Shown here in pieces: positions 1 through 10,710 of a stretch of 64,000 nt of DNA (its first letter is position 1; the number at the start of each line of letters is the position of its first letter). The notes under the pieces were generated by a model. It was given only the letters and a program-made list of their open reading frames with translations. It did not search any database and was not told where the DNA came from. Made by a program: the position numbers and the translations under genes. Origin of the DNA: Epiperipatus broadwayi. Taxonomy: Eukaryota; Onychophora; Udeonychophora; Euonychophora; Peripatidae. The stretch is taken from positions 5,780,036-5,844,035 of the forward strand of contig JAQFVV010006231.1 in the NCBI GenBank assembly GCA_028023455.1. The letters are read 5' to 3'.

Positions 1-784
1 TCCACAGCATTTTGTTTTGTCAAAAGAAGATCCAAACTTTTATCATTTTTCTTAAATGGTAGTGATAAAAATAAAAATGCTGAATGTAAACAAACTATGA
101 GAATGTTTGGAGCATGTCGGTATTTACATGTTACAATATAAATTTTTAAAAAATTGAAATGAAACCTCTGAATGGAATTTATATTTGATTTATTAATTTA
201 ACAACAAACACATATTTGATAAAATAAAATTGGAAAAAAAAAAAAGAACAAATACTTATATGGCTCTTGAAATTATATAATTAAAAAAAAAGACTGTTAA
301 GCTTGATAGACAGGATAGTACACAAGTGCCAAAATAAATTATATAGAAGCCAAAAGTGAATATTATAAAAAAAATTGTATTATAAATTAATTATTCAACC
401 ATTATCAGTCTTCTTAATTTTCCCTAATCAGCATTTTCCCCATCATACCACTTCAAAAAACTGCATTATCTCATCTTTTCATCTTAACACTGAACTCTTT
501 CTAAATCATATAGTATTTTTATGATGATCTATACACAAACATCGTGCATACATGTATGCACAAGTAGTTTTTATTTAACTTTCCCGCTATGAAAGTGAAA
601 CAAGTGTTCTTGAAACAGCTTACCAATTAACCATAAAAGATTTCAATTAAAGTGCTGTATAATAAGAGAATCATTTTGCCCAAACTGTAAGTAGTGAGAA
701 AAGAATAAAAACATAACTATTTAACACTTTTATTATTATTAAGAAATAAATTTTATTTCAGAAGTTTACATGAACTATAATGCA

Positions 785-1085
785 TAGTGTTACTTGAAAT
801 CAAGGATCCATGGGTGTACCACTTTGTTACTCTGTCCATACAAGGGGCCAGGTCCTATACAGTCCTGAGCATTTACCTGCATTGGTACACCTCAACGTAG
901 TTGACTAGATTCTGTGGGAGCCCACATCATCAGTCATTGTGCAGCTAGACAAATTTATTTAAGACACCTTGGCTATTGGATGATTAAGGACATGATTTGT
1001 TGGACACACCATGTCACTATTTCCGTTGTGGGAGTGTTCTCGTCCCCGACAGACATGAATCTGCAAATGTAAAGGACCCAATGAT
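785..1085. repeat. GC-richer block, unclassified repeat-like
   Basis: About 300 bases whose composition is clearly richer in G and C than the flanks. There is no open frame of note and no terminal repeat that I could find. The abrupt change suggests an old inserted repeat or a conserved non-coding element. I cannot assign a family. Confidence 0.3.
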
Positions 1086-1924
1086 TTCCGCAATTAACAC
1101 TTATGGCTAAATTTTTATTATTAAGCTATGCTAAATGCACAATGGACACAATGTGGCTATATAATCTAAAAGTAACATATTCCATTAAAAAAGTTATTAT
1201 CATCATCTTTAAGCATTTCACCTTTAGTATACATTTACACAAGTAAAAAAAAAAAAAATCTTTTATACTTTCTGGATAAAAATAACGATATTAGCTATAA
1301 ATTTAAATTATAAAATATTTTTAAAAATGATTAAAAATTGATGTTTAATGATGTATGTATTCAGTTACATTTATTTATATATCGATGTAGTTACTTAAAA
1401 CTACATTTAAGAACAGAAGTAAGTAGGAAATTTATGGCTTTTAAACAAGTCATTAACTTAAGATAAATCAAATAGCTTACTCTGATTTTGTTTATTTCTA
1501 TCCATAACTGTAACTTTATTCTCTCAAAAATTACATTACATTTATCTGATTGCTGAACCAATCAATACTGGGATGAATATTGTGATTATTGAGTACCCAA
1601 GTGGCTAATTAATATAACTCAAGATTTCATTTATAGCTAGCTTAAGCAAACATTAAATTTACACAGCCCAGATACATCATTGTTGACAAGATTGTTAAAA
1701 AACATCTGATTTTATTACTGAGTAATTATAATCAGTTGGAAAATTATATTATTTATACATGTAAATAATATACTTTATAACTTATATTCTTTAAGAGGAC
1801 CATATTTTTTAGTAGTAATCTGCTAATTCTTATAGATTTTACGGCATTCTATTATCTTGTGAAAACAAAATATCATTATTTACCAAAGTCTTTCCTGTTA
1901 TTATACTTGTTGATTTAATACAAT

Positions 1925-2030
1925 TGAAGGCTCTCGAGTTCAGGGTCCATGGTTTGCAGCTCCAGCCTTATCACTTGCAGTACTCAAATTTTTTATGATC
2001 TCCAACAATAAATCATTTGATTATTTATTT
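1925..2030 (+). repeat. Short dispersed repeat, family A copy
   Basis: Degenerate copy of a short repeat ending in a phrase like TCAAA-TTTT-TGA, then CAATAAA-CATTTGATTA. Other copies with the same ending lie near 4100-4150, 9700-9765, 9935-9995 and 10630-10710. The best copy (10575-10710) has tRNA-like A and B box candidates, so the family is probably a tRNA-derived SINE. Confidence 0.4.
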
Positions 2031-2529
2031 ATTAAAATCTTTTTTACTAGCTCCTTTATTACAATTCTCTAAGAATGCACTATTTTAAATTATTAATGTT
2101 CACATACCATATCAATAATCAATTCCATGTTTGAAATTTACAGTATCTTATATGCGTATATTTGCATATGCCAACTTGATGACTTATTAAATCTGGCTCA
2201 AAATAAAAATGGCTTCAGTTAAAGCATAATGCAATTGCTTACATATGATTTTAGTTATTTTTGAATTCCACACATTTTTATTATTACTAATCTTTTATTT
2301 GTTATTCTTAAAGCTATAATATTTCTAATGAACCAATTCTTATTCTTTGTGTTTTCCTGAAGGTTTATGATGATGGTATTTTAGTTACATATTAGACTAT
2401 TTCATCATCTTTAGAAAAAATTAACTTTATTTAAATTTTCAGTTACTTCAACTGTAAGTATTACCACACATGTTAATATATGAAACTGTTGCAGACTTGT
2501 CTTTGGCATGATGACTCAGTTGGTTAGAG

Positions 2530-2989
2530 CAGTGGTCTTCAACCTTTTCACACCTGCGGACCGGTAAAAATAAGGATAAAGTTTCATGGACCAGCAGAAG
2601 TCTATAGATAAATTTTCTTAAAGATGTAAACAGCTTAGCCTTAGATGAAGTTATATATATATGGAGTTTGTATAATAAATTTTTTTTTTTAATTTTGAAT
2701 TTTTTTAGAAAAGTAATAAAAAATTTAATTCTATCCCCCCCTCCCCATAAATGTCTGTCATAACTAGAAAAACAAATTAATTTATGTATGACTGATTAGA
2801 TTTTGTTCTGTTTCTTTTTTTTTAAATCAGGTAAAAGTGCGATGAAAAAAATAAATAAAAATTGTTTATATTAATTAAAAGTTTAAAATCTTATTATTTT
2901 ATTAAAACTTTCTTGCCAGTCTATCGCGGACCAGCAAAGAACTTCTACGGCCCTGCACCGGGCCACGGACCGGTGGTTGAAGACCACTG
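2530..2989. mobile_element. Non-autonomous hAT element (MITE), 460 bp
   Basis: Perfect 15-base terminal inverted repeats, CAGTGGTCTTCAACC at 2530-2544 and its reverse complement at 2975-2989. A perfect 8-base target duplication GGTTAGAG lies at 2522-2529 and 2990-2997. Subterminal GGACCGGT occurs near both ends. The 8-base duplication and CAGTGG-type ends are hAT hallmarks. There is no transposase frame, so it depends on an autonomous relative. It landed in the tRNA-like A box of the surrounding SINE-like element, which therefore is older. Confidence 0.88.
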
Positions 2990-3083
2990 GGTTAGAGCAT
3001 TACATTAAAATTCAATATTCAAGAGTCTAAGAGTATAGGTTCTATTTTCATGTTAGTACTGTCACTGGTCAGGCCAACAATAC

Positions 3084-3117
3084 CTGTAGAAGAGAGAAGA
3101 AGAATATCTCTCGAAAT
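3084..3117 (+). ncRNA. Hammerhead-like motif, degenerate
   Basis: CTGTAGA, one A, stem GAGAG paired with CTCTC across an 11-base loop, then GAAAT. It follows the layout CTGANGA-N-stem-GAAAC seen in other palindromes of this window but carries a base change in each conserved box. The stem sequence differs from the other copies while pairing is kept. Confidence 0.4.
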
Positions 3118-3253
3118 GTTCTACACATAATAACCTGTGTGCTATTACTAACAGTTGAATGTAATTAGAAAATTTAAATTTTTCTAAAAACATTCAATAT
3201 TTAATATTAGATGATGGAAATAGTCCAATATATAAATGCAATTTTTATCCTTT

Positions 3254-6123
3254 TATGTAATTAATTTTTTTTACCATTGCTGTAAATGTAATTGTATGAA
3301 GTTTGTATATTCATTTACATATTTGTGAATGACTAGTTTGCTTGTTTGCTTCATTTAAGTAGACATTAAAAAGTAATTGAGTGATTAGTTGCTTTGGAGG
3401 TCATGTTAGAATACCAGAAATTATAGATCCGGTTTTAATGAAAAGATTCTCAAGTCCTTTATTACTGTACTAATTCCCCCCCCCATCCCCAAGTGAATGT
3501 TTAATTGCTTAGGATATCATGTGACCTTGAAACATCATGCAGAATGACGAATTGGTCTAAAACTCTTTAGATCTTGAATTTGTTACTAACCATTGTGATA
3601 CTTATTGATTTTCAGTGATTACAAAAATGCATTTGTTCCTCATATATGTTTCTTCTTTTTAATATACCTGTTTCAGAGATGATGTCTTTGAAAACAAGCA
3701 AACTGTTTTATTTATTTTCCTAAGTTCATAAACAACAATAAACACTATCACTTTACCTGAAATTTGCACCTATGTGAGAAACATTATATTGTTAATATTT
3801 GCAAAAAAATTGTTTTATATAATATTGCATTGAACTTAAAACTTTAGAAAAATTATTCTATAAAATGTATGCTAGTTTCTTAGCGAAATATATTATTACA
3901 TATATATTCAGATGGCCTTCGTTAAGTGATGGAAGACCCAGCATCAGAATCAGTCATAGGATCCTGCATTCCACAATACTATTCTGCTATACTGCACAGG
4001 CTGATACTAAAAGAAGAGATTGGATCAATATGGCATATGTAGTTTATCACAGTGATAATATCAGACTCTGGAAATGTGAGATCTTAATTGATTCTAGTGC
4101 TGGACTTCCAGTGTTCAAACTTTTTTGAACTCTCAAACAATAAAGCCGTTCAGATATATATTTATTTCAAGATGATGGTTAGAAGTGTTGGTTATGGGAT
4201 AAATTCCTGAAAAGCGTGGCTCAGATTTACCACCATATTGATTGCACAGCAAGCAAATATGTCATCACTGCTATAAAGTCATAGAAAAAGTGTAATAACT
4301 TAGATATTAAAATAATTTTGTAATTACAATTAATTGTTAAAGTACTACATATTCTAAATATGAATATATTTTTTTGTGTTATATTTTGTGAAATCATTTT
4401 TAAGTGGTGTTTTCATTTTTGTTTGATTTATTTTTCTTTCTTTATTAAATTTAACATAACAATCATGTAAAGAAATTTGCATGTAGTATTAAAAGTACGT
4501 GCTTTTATCTTTATATAAGAAATTAGGAGAATTAAGAAGAACATACAAGTAGAGATTCTTTTGTTTACTTGAGAAAGAAGAGTGAAAGAGACCCACATGT
4601 AAGAACATCTATGAGTAAAATATTAATTTCAATTATACAGATCAACTGAGTTATTATGTAGTAATGACATATATTTATGCTTAGTATTTACCATTGCTCT
4701 TGTATAATGATACAATTAGTTAGCTAATTCATCATAAAAATAAAGCTTTTTGTTTTATTTGAAAAAGCATATATTTAGTTTTTCACTTCCAATGAGATAC
4801 TTTAAATACTACTGACATACAAAATATCTTGCAAATATGAAATATGATATATAAAAGGTCAAATCAAATGGCTTATGTCAACGCATGTTTAAACAAATAT
4901 GAAAGAAATATCTGTTAAAATTAAACAAATAACTTTCCTTAAATGTTTTGTTGAGTCATAACAAATTACTTTTGATGTGGCTAAAATCTTAAACTACTGA
5001 AAGTGAGTTGACATAAAAAAACTTATCAAACAAAATTGTAATAATTTTAACAAAGAAAATTATATATTCCTGTCTAATGCATATGTTTGCATTTTTACAA
5101 ATCTATCTTTTAATTAATGCAATCAAAAGAACTCCAAAAAAAGATGCAATAATTACCTATCAGAAATGAAATAGACCTATCCATGGAACATCAATTTAAA
5201 ATGATTTCATTTTTATTTAATCATCTATTTTTGATAGTAATGCATTTGATTATTACTTTTACATCATGTTCTATAAAGAATGGGGTGAAAGTGATAAATA
5301 TTGCAAAAACATTGAAATTATGGGGAAAAATTTTTTAATGGTAAAGGATGCAAAAACTTATATAAAATTATATTATTAGTTTCTATTAATATTCTCCTTT
5401 TTTGTTTACTAATATGTTTTATAGGAGTGTACCTTAAGATATTTTAAAAAATAACTTATGCAATGTTATCACAGTATATGGTTACTGCCATTTGTGATGG
5501 ACTTTATTCAGTAATTTTATAGCCTGCACTTATGAGTTTATCATCTACTTCATTTGTAACTAAGAATATGACTAATGTGATTTACCATAATGTATTTAGT
5601 TTAATTGCAAATAAATATTTTTTTAAGCAATTTCAATATATGTGTCAGTTTGTGTATGTATTTATATTGTAGATTTATGTTATTGACTAATGATGAATGA
5701 ATATTCATGTAGAAAATATATTCCTGGTTAATCATAGTTTTAATACCATTTTAGAGGAAGTTGGAATTTAAAATATAATAATTTCATTTATTAATTATGC
5801 TACTTTTTTTGTATAACATTCTATCAGCTTTGCAAAGTTTTTACACAAGCTTTGAAGAAGCAACTTCCAAAACTCCACTTATTGCAATACATTTCTTCCC
5901 TCAAACTCCCAAATTTATTATTTATTTCCAAAAATTATTTTCTTTATTTCTCCCATTGGACTTCTAAATTCTGAATTTTTCTTTCTCTTCTTTATTGAAC
6001 ATTTCTAATTTTTCTCATATTATTATTAAAAAAAAAAAAAGATAATATTACAAAATGTTTGTTTTTTATTATTATTTTTAATTGGACCACTGATATTATT
6101 ATATTCACGCCTTTGTCTTTTAG
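3254..6123. other. No gene seen; AT-rich
   Basis: No convincing coding exon. A family A repeat fragment lies at about 4060-4150. The 87-codon open frame at 3865-4128 runs into that repeat and has no recognisable domain, so I do not call it a gene. A polypyrimidine-rich stretch ends at 6123 as the acceptor of the first anoctamin exon, which implies an untranslated 5' exon somewhere upstream. Confidence 0.5.
4060..4150 (+). repeat. Short dispersed repeat, family A copy
   Basis: Shares the 3' phrase GTGTTCAAACTTTTTTGA followed by CTCAAACAATAAA with the copies at 1925-2030 and 9650-10710. It is truncated at the 5' side. Confidence 0.4.
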
Positions 6124-6177
6124 ACATGTCAGAGAATGGAAAAACTGTTACTGAGTACAGATTTCCCGACTACACAG
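6124..6177 (+). CDS. Anoctamin, first coding exon
   Basis: Acceptor TTTTAG at 6118-6123 and donor GTAACG after 6177. The ATG at 6126-6128 opens the reading frame and gives MSENGKTVTEYRFPDY plus a split codon (17 codons and one base, phase 1). The phase fits the exon at 7559 exactly. The acceptor just upstream of the ATG means at least one untranslated exon precedes it. This N-terminus is cytosolic and variable in the family, so the start rests on the splice frame and the ATG, not on conserved residues. Anoctamins are membrane proteins that act as calcium-activated chloride channels or phospholipid scramblases; the later exons supply the family assignment. Confidence 0.65.
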
Positions 6178-7558
6178 GTAACGCCATATTATGTATTTTC
6201 TTTGTCAGGATCACTTGATATTAATAAAATGTAACATATTCACAATGGAAATTTTGAATTTTTTTTTTACTGTGGAAAACAATAAAATTTTCACCATAAT
6301 GTGAGTTTTGGTGGTTGTACTTCATATTATTTAAGATCCAAATGGCTTTGGCTTTTTTAAACTTTTTTCTAAGAATTATTTTTGCTATCTCTTTCAAAAT
6401 ATATATTTTCATAATTTGCCTAATGTAATTAAATGTTTATAATTATTAATTTTTTTTTAAAAAAATATGTTTGATTAATTACTATTTCAATATTTTTTAA
6501 AAAGTATTTATAAAATGTTAGCAAATTATGTTATTTTTAGTAAGTAATTATTTATTTAAATTACTTTTATTTTATTCAAGTTGATTTTATATATATATAT
6601 TATCAGATAAACTCATTTTTATTTATGCTTTTTATAAATATAATTATATTTTATAATATTTTTGAAATATATATATTTTAATTGCTGCTTTATATATTTG
6701 AATTTACATTTAGTTATTTAAGTATATATTACAATATATATTTCGTGCTCTTTTAGACCAATTTAAAATTTGTATATTTAAATTGTGATTGCTTTTTATT
6801 AATCTATTTTCTGTATTTTTAATTTTATTTGACATTTTACTAAAATTTAATTAAATATAAATATAATATATCGAACTGAAATTTTTAATGCATACGTTTT
6901 CAAAAGCAAATTTTGTAAAATAATATAAAATTATACATATTTTATTGGATAAATTCTGAGGATTTTTTTTTTTTTAATGTTTTTTTTTTTAGTTTAAGTT
7001 TTTTCAAAATTCTTAACAGATTAATGTAAAACTTTGTATCAAATAATTAAATATAGTAATCTCTCATATCAGTGATATTCAGTTCTAAGCTTTAACATAG
7101 ATGTCATAACTCACATTTAGTAGCAAACTATTCTTATTAGACACACATATGTCAGAATATATGCATACTGTATATACATGTGCAAAATGTGTATGACACA
7201 CATATATAAAAATATATGTGCATACGTACTGTATATGCACTGTGAATTAAAAAAATTAAAATGTAGAAAATTAAAGTTTATTTTGTATTTCTAATTTTTT
7301 TATTTATCATATACTGTATATATATTAAAATTGTGAAAAACTGATATTACAGATTTGAAAATCACAGATATAGGGAATTATTATTTACATATTCTCATTT
7401 GTTTTATAACTTCATTAGTAAGCTTTAATTATTATCTGTTTTTTTTTTAAATAAAGAATTTATTTTTAGGGTGAAGGCATAATATTGTTTAAAAAATATT
7501 TTTTTGTGAATAGGTTTTTATTATTTATGAATGATTGTTGCATTTATTTAATTTTAAG
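6178..7558 (+). other. Anoctamin intron 1, nothing recognised
   Basis: Very AT-rich, with TA-rich and TG/TA-rich low-complexity patches (for example about 6585-6720 and 7140-7330). I see no gene or element boundary in it. Confidence 0.5.
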
Positions 7559-7695
7559 CATCTACAATCACGAGCGGTAGCAGATACCAGAGTGCCTTGG
7601 ATCTGCAAGAATCACTGGGTCAGGAGATGCAAGGAATTATGGAGGCCCAACCAGTTTTGGAAAGGGAAGTGTCTCCGGAAAGAATTCTACTGCTG
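7559..7695 (+). CDS. Anoctamin exon 2 (N-terminal region)
   Basis: Acceptor TTTTAAG before 7559 and consensus donor GTAAGT after 7695. Two bases complete the split codon from exon 1, then 45 codons in frame: STITSGSRYQSALDL, later EAQPVLEREVSPERILLL. It ends in phase 0. The base composition is visibly less AT-rich than the flanks, as expected of coding sequence. It forms part of the poorly conserved cytosolic N-terminal segment before the dimerisation domain. No domain is recognisable in this exon alone; assignment rests on continuous frame and splice signals leading to the clear anoctamin exons at 31599 and 37261. Confidence 0.75.
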
Positions 7696-8726
7696 GTAAG
7701 TGTAAAAAAAAATTGTTAAAAACTTAAAATATATTTTAACAAGGGAATAGGGTAGATCAGTGCTAAGCTTTCCGATAATCTCATATGAAAATAAATTGTT
7801 TTCAAATTCTATGTTTTATAGAAAAATTATATGCATATTAGATTTTTTCTTGAATTTTTTTGTTTAAAGAATTAAACTTTTCTTATTTTTTATTACTTTC
7901 TTTACAGCATTTCTGCTTCAAATTGATCTCAATTTTATCATACCAATTTAATATTTTTAACTAATACAGAGTGTGACTACATTATTATTCAATTAAAGAA
8001 TTTTTTAAAGCAGCACTGGACTAACCTGTATTTTTATCTATTGATTATTTATTCCTTTTGTTATTATTATTGTTATTATTTTTTGATTTTTATAAATATA
8101 AAATTTGATAAAATTTTTCTGACTTCATGGAAGTATATTTAAAACTATTGTCATGTTTTATATTTAAAAAATCAAGCTTAATTTCTTCTTTTTTGTTTTT
8201 TTTAGTTGCGCCCTTTATTCACTACTACTTCTCTTTTCCATTAGATGTATAGTTTGGTTTTAAAATTCTTATTGCACAGAATTTTTTTTCTATTCCTCAC
8301 TTTTAAATGATCAACTGCCAGAATGTTCTTTTTACGAAACTAAGTTTGTCAATTTCTAAAACCGCTTTACGAAGATAACTTTGATGAAAAAATGTATACA
8401 TTTTAGTATAAAATTGATTGAAACTTTTTTTTTTTTATTAAAAAATGAAAAGCTTACTTGCACAATATTTCTATTATTGCTTAATTTTAGTAGTATTTGA
8501 AATATGTCTTGTAAAATTTTATTCGAAGAAATTCAACAAACTAATTATTTAAGAGAATATGCTGGTTATAAACTATCGCAAATCACAAATTAAATTTGTC
8601 AGATTAAATATTCATGAAAAAAAAAATTATATTGATATTTTTTTGATAACTATATAAAATCAAACACTTATCAATTATTTCTCTACGTGTTTAATATTTC
8701 TACATCACGACGAATGTATTTTGCAG
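7696..8726 (+). other. Anoctamin intron 2, nothing recognised
   Basis: AT-rich intron with poly-T and poly-A runs. No repeat boundary or RNA gene seen. Confidence 0.5.
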
Positions 8727-8813
8727 GATAATGTAAAACTTCCAGAAAATAAATTGGCTTCCCCTTCTGTATTAAAGAATTTCTTAAGTGGACACTTTCT
8801 AGCCATGTCGCTG
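8727..8813 (+). CDS. Anoctamin exon 3 (N-terminal region)
   Basis: Acceptor TTTGCAG ends at 8726 and donor GTAAGG follows 8813. The exon is 29 codons, phase 0 at both ends, reading DNVKLPENKLASPSV, then LKNFLSGHFLAMSL. The frame stays open into the intron for about 30 codons beyond the donor, but composition changes sharply at 8814, so I end the exon at the donor. Being symmetrical (87 bases) it could be skipped without a frameshift. No known domain; part of the cytosolic N-terminus. Confidence 0.65.
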
Positions 8814-9148
8814 GTAAGGTTTACTTACAAATTTTTCTTTTGTTTGCAACAAAACTTTCATTATTTCTTTTTAATTTCTTTCTGTATTAATTTTTATTAT
8901 TAACACTTGTTTATTTATCTTTTTTATTGCTATATGTTTGATATATAACAACAGTAATTTCATTATTTATTTATCTTTATGCAAAATTTAATTTTATAAT
9001 TTAAAACTTATTTTTATATTTTAATTTTCTAAATAAGCATTGCTAGAACATTCTGGCAGATTTTCATTCTTTCTCTTTCATCCTATTTCTAAACATCGTA
9101 AATATGTAAACTTCTTGTGTATACATGTTTTATTATCTACTCTTCCAG

Positions 9149-9196
9149 GAGAAGGAAGTAGCTATATTTTCTGAAGGGCAACTTAAGTTCTTGCAT
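9149..9196 (+). CDS. Anoctamin exon 4, 48-bp microexon-like
   Basis: Acceptor TCTTCCAG ends at 9148 and consensus donor GTAAGT follows 9196. Sixteen codons in phase 0, EKEVAIFSEGQLKFLH. The splice signals are strong and the frame joins exon 3 to exon 5 without a break, but the exon is short and has no diagnostic residues. It could be alternatively spliced since its length is a multiple of three. The following intron is about 22.4 kb. Confidence 0.6.
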
Positions 9197-9649
9197 GTAA
9201 GTTGTAGTTTATAGGTTCATTTGCACTTTGACAATATTGTAGGAGACTATCTTATTAAAAACGCATGAATATAAACAATAAAATGAGCAAACAAGTTCAC
9301 AAATAACATAACAAATAAATATTGTTTTATTATTCATATAATTTATATATTTTAAGATTTGAAGTGTGCATGGTAGTATATATGTTATATATATTTGTTA
9401 GAAATTCTAAATTATTTGAATAATTTTAAAGATTTAAGTTCAATTTTCTGTCATAGTTAACATTAAATAAAGTTAATTAAAATACTGTAGTGCAATATTG
9501 ATGATATATATAATAATAATATTTTTGGATATGCAAATCATATTGTGTTTTTTTAAAGTTTTTACTAAATTTATTTATTGTATAGTGAATTTTTTTAAAA
9601 GATCAAGAGGTAGGCAATAATTCATTACATTCAGTAATCATTTGTCTAG

Positions 9650-9765
9650 TATGGCTTAATATAGTGATAGAATGGCAATCTCTGAATGTTAATGGTCATG
9701 GATAATGGCTTCTTACTGTCACTTCTGCACTTCTTATGAACTCCTAAACAATAAAGTATTCAAGT
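9650..9765 (+). repeat. Short dispersed repeat, family A copy
   Basis: Ends with a TATGAACTCCTAAACAATAAA phrase related to the other family A copies. Degenerate. Confidence 0.35.
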
Positions 9766-9875
9766 ATTATTAAACAGACCTTAGTTGAGAATTAACTCAG
9801 AAACCAATTTCTTTACATTTAAGCTTCAATAATTGGTTTTTTAAATAAATTAATACAAGATATATCCCATTATTA

Positions 9876-9995
9876 TATTCTTTTTAGCATGATAGAATGA
9901 TGGATTTGAGAGTGAAAAGTTTCTGGTTCAGAGCTCAATTCCTATTATTCAAACACCACTTCATTTTCTGAGCAATGAATCCTTTGATTACTGTT
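9876..9995 (+). repeat. Short dispersed repeat, family A copy
   Basis: Contains CTGGTTCAGAGCTCAATTCC, a weak B-box-like stretch, followed by the family A tail (ATTCAAACACC, then GAGCAATGAATCCTTTGATTA). Confidence 0.4.
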
Positions 9996-10574
9996 TTACT
10001 ATTATTATTAACATCATTACAGTTGATCAGTTAACATTAAAGACTTTTTAAATTATTCTTTGTTTAATATTTTGTTAGAGATTGTCATTTATCTTAAAAT
10101 TTGAAAAGTAACGTTGTTATTTCAAGTTTTTAAAATCTAATCCTAGGGTGATTTTTAGCTACTAATAATCAGCAGTTATACACATATATTTTCTAGTATA
10201 TTTTAATTTTTTGTTTTAAGAGAGAAACTGATTTAACCTCATAATTAATAAGCCTTAAAATTTGTTTGTCAACTCTAAGATAGAAAATAGATTACAAATT
10301 GTTATAAAAAAGAATCTGAAACTGAAAATGTAATTTTACTATCACTCATCATCATTCCTTTAGCAATCCTTCAAAAACAGTGGGAATTTTTTGTTATTTC
10401 AGCTACTGATTCCCTCTTTCAACTTTTCACCTTCTGCTAAAATTTGATGAAGGTTTAACCATGATAAACATTTCTTATCCTAAAAGAAAACTTTTGTTTG
10501 TGAATATTTTTTGAAGGAAATTATTTCACTCTCACAAAATGCATAATTTGGCATGTTGTTTTTCATGGTTTTGG

Positions 10575-10710
10575 TGCTATTGGTAGAATGGTAGACTCTG
10601 GGACTGAAGTTCCATGGATTGCATTCCACCTCTGATACTATCAGTATTCAAACTTTTTGAGTCGTTGAGCGCTAAACCATTTGATTGCTCTTATCTTTAC
10701 TTGCCGACAT
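10575..10710 (+). repeat. tRNA-derived SINE-like repeat, family A, best copy
   Basis: An A-box-like GGTGCTATTGGTAGAATGG is followed about 40 bases later by a B-box-like GGATTGCATTCC. The family tail follows: TATTCAAACTTTTTGAG, then TAAACCATTTGATTG. The order and spacing fit a tRNA-derived SINE head. Copies at 1925, 4060, 9650 and 9876 share only the 3' part. Confidence 0.5.

Larger units (their letters stand above)
1..2333. other. AT-rich upstream region, no gene seen
   Basis: I see no convincing exon in this stretch. It is AT-rich with homopolymer runs. Two islands differ from the background: a GC-richer block at about 785-1085 and a short dispersed repeat at about 1925-2030, both listed separately. 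The first anoctamin exon lies at 6124, so this could hold promoter or untranslated exons, but nothing in the sequence identifies them. Confidence 0.5.
2334..3253 (+). mobile_element. tRNA-headed inverted-dimer element with nested hAT
   Basis: Between two imperfect 15-base direct repeats (2334-2348 and 3239-3253, 13 of 15 alike) lies an element with inverted ends: a block starting near 2385 (containing GACTATTTCATCATC) is the reverse complement of the end near 3200-3225 (GATGATGGAAATAGTCC). The right arm reads outwards. It has a tRNA-like head (A-box-like CAGTTGGTTAGAGC broken by a hAT insertion, B-box-like GGTTCTATTTTC near 3040), a hammerhead-like motif at 3084-3117, then the tail shared with 37877-38493. 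The left arm is a tail-only inverted copy. Without the 460-base hAT and its 8-base duplication the element would be about 420 bases. Confidence 0.6.

Noticed and set aside
8814-8903. Open frame continuing beyond exon 3
   Set aside because: A good donor at 8,814 coincides with a sharp shift to T-rich, hydrophobic codons.
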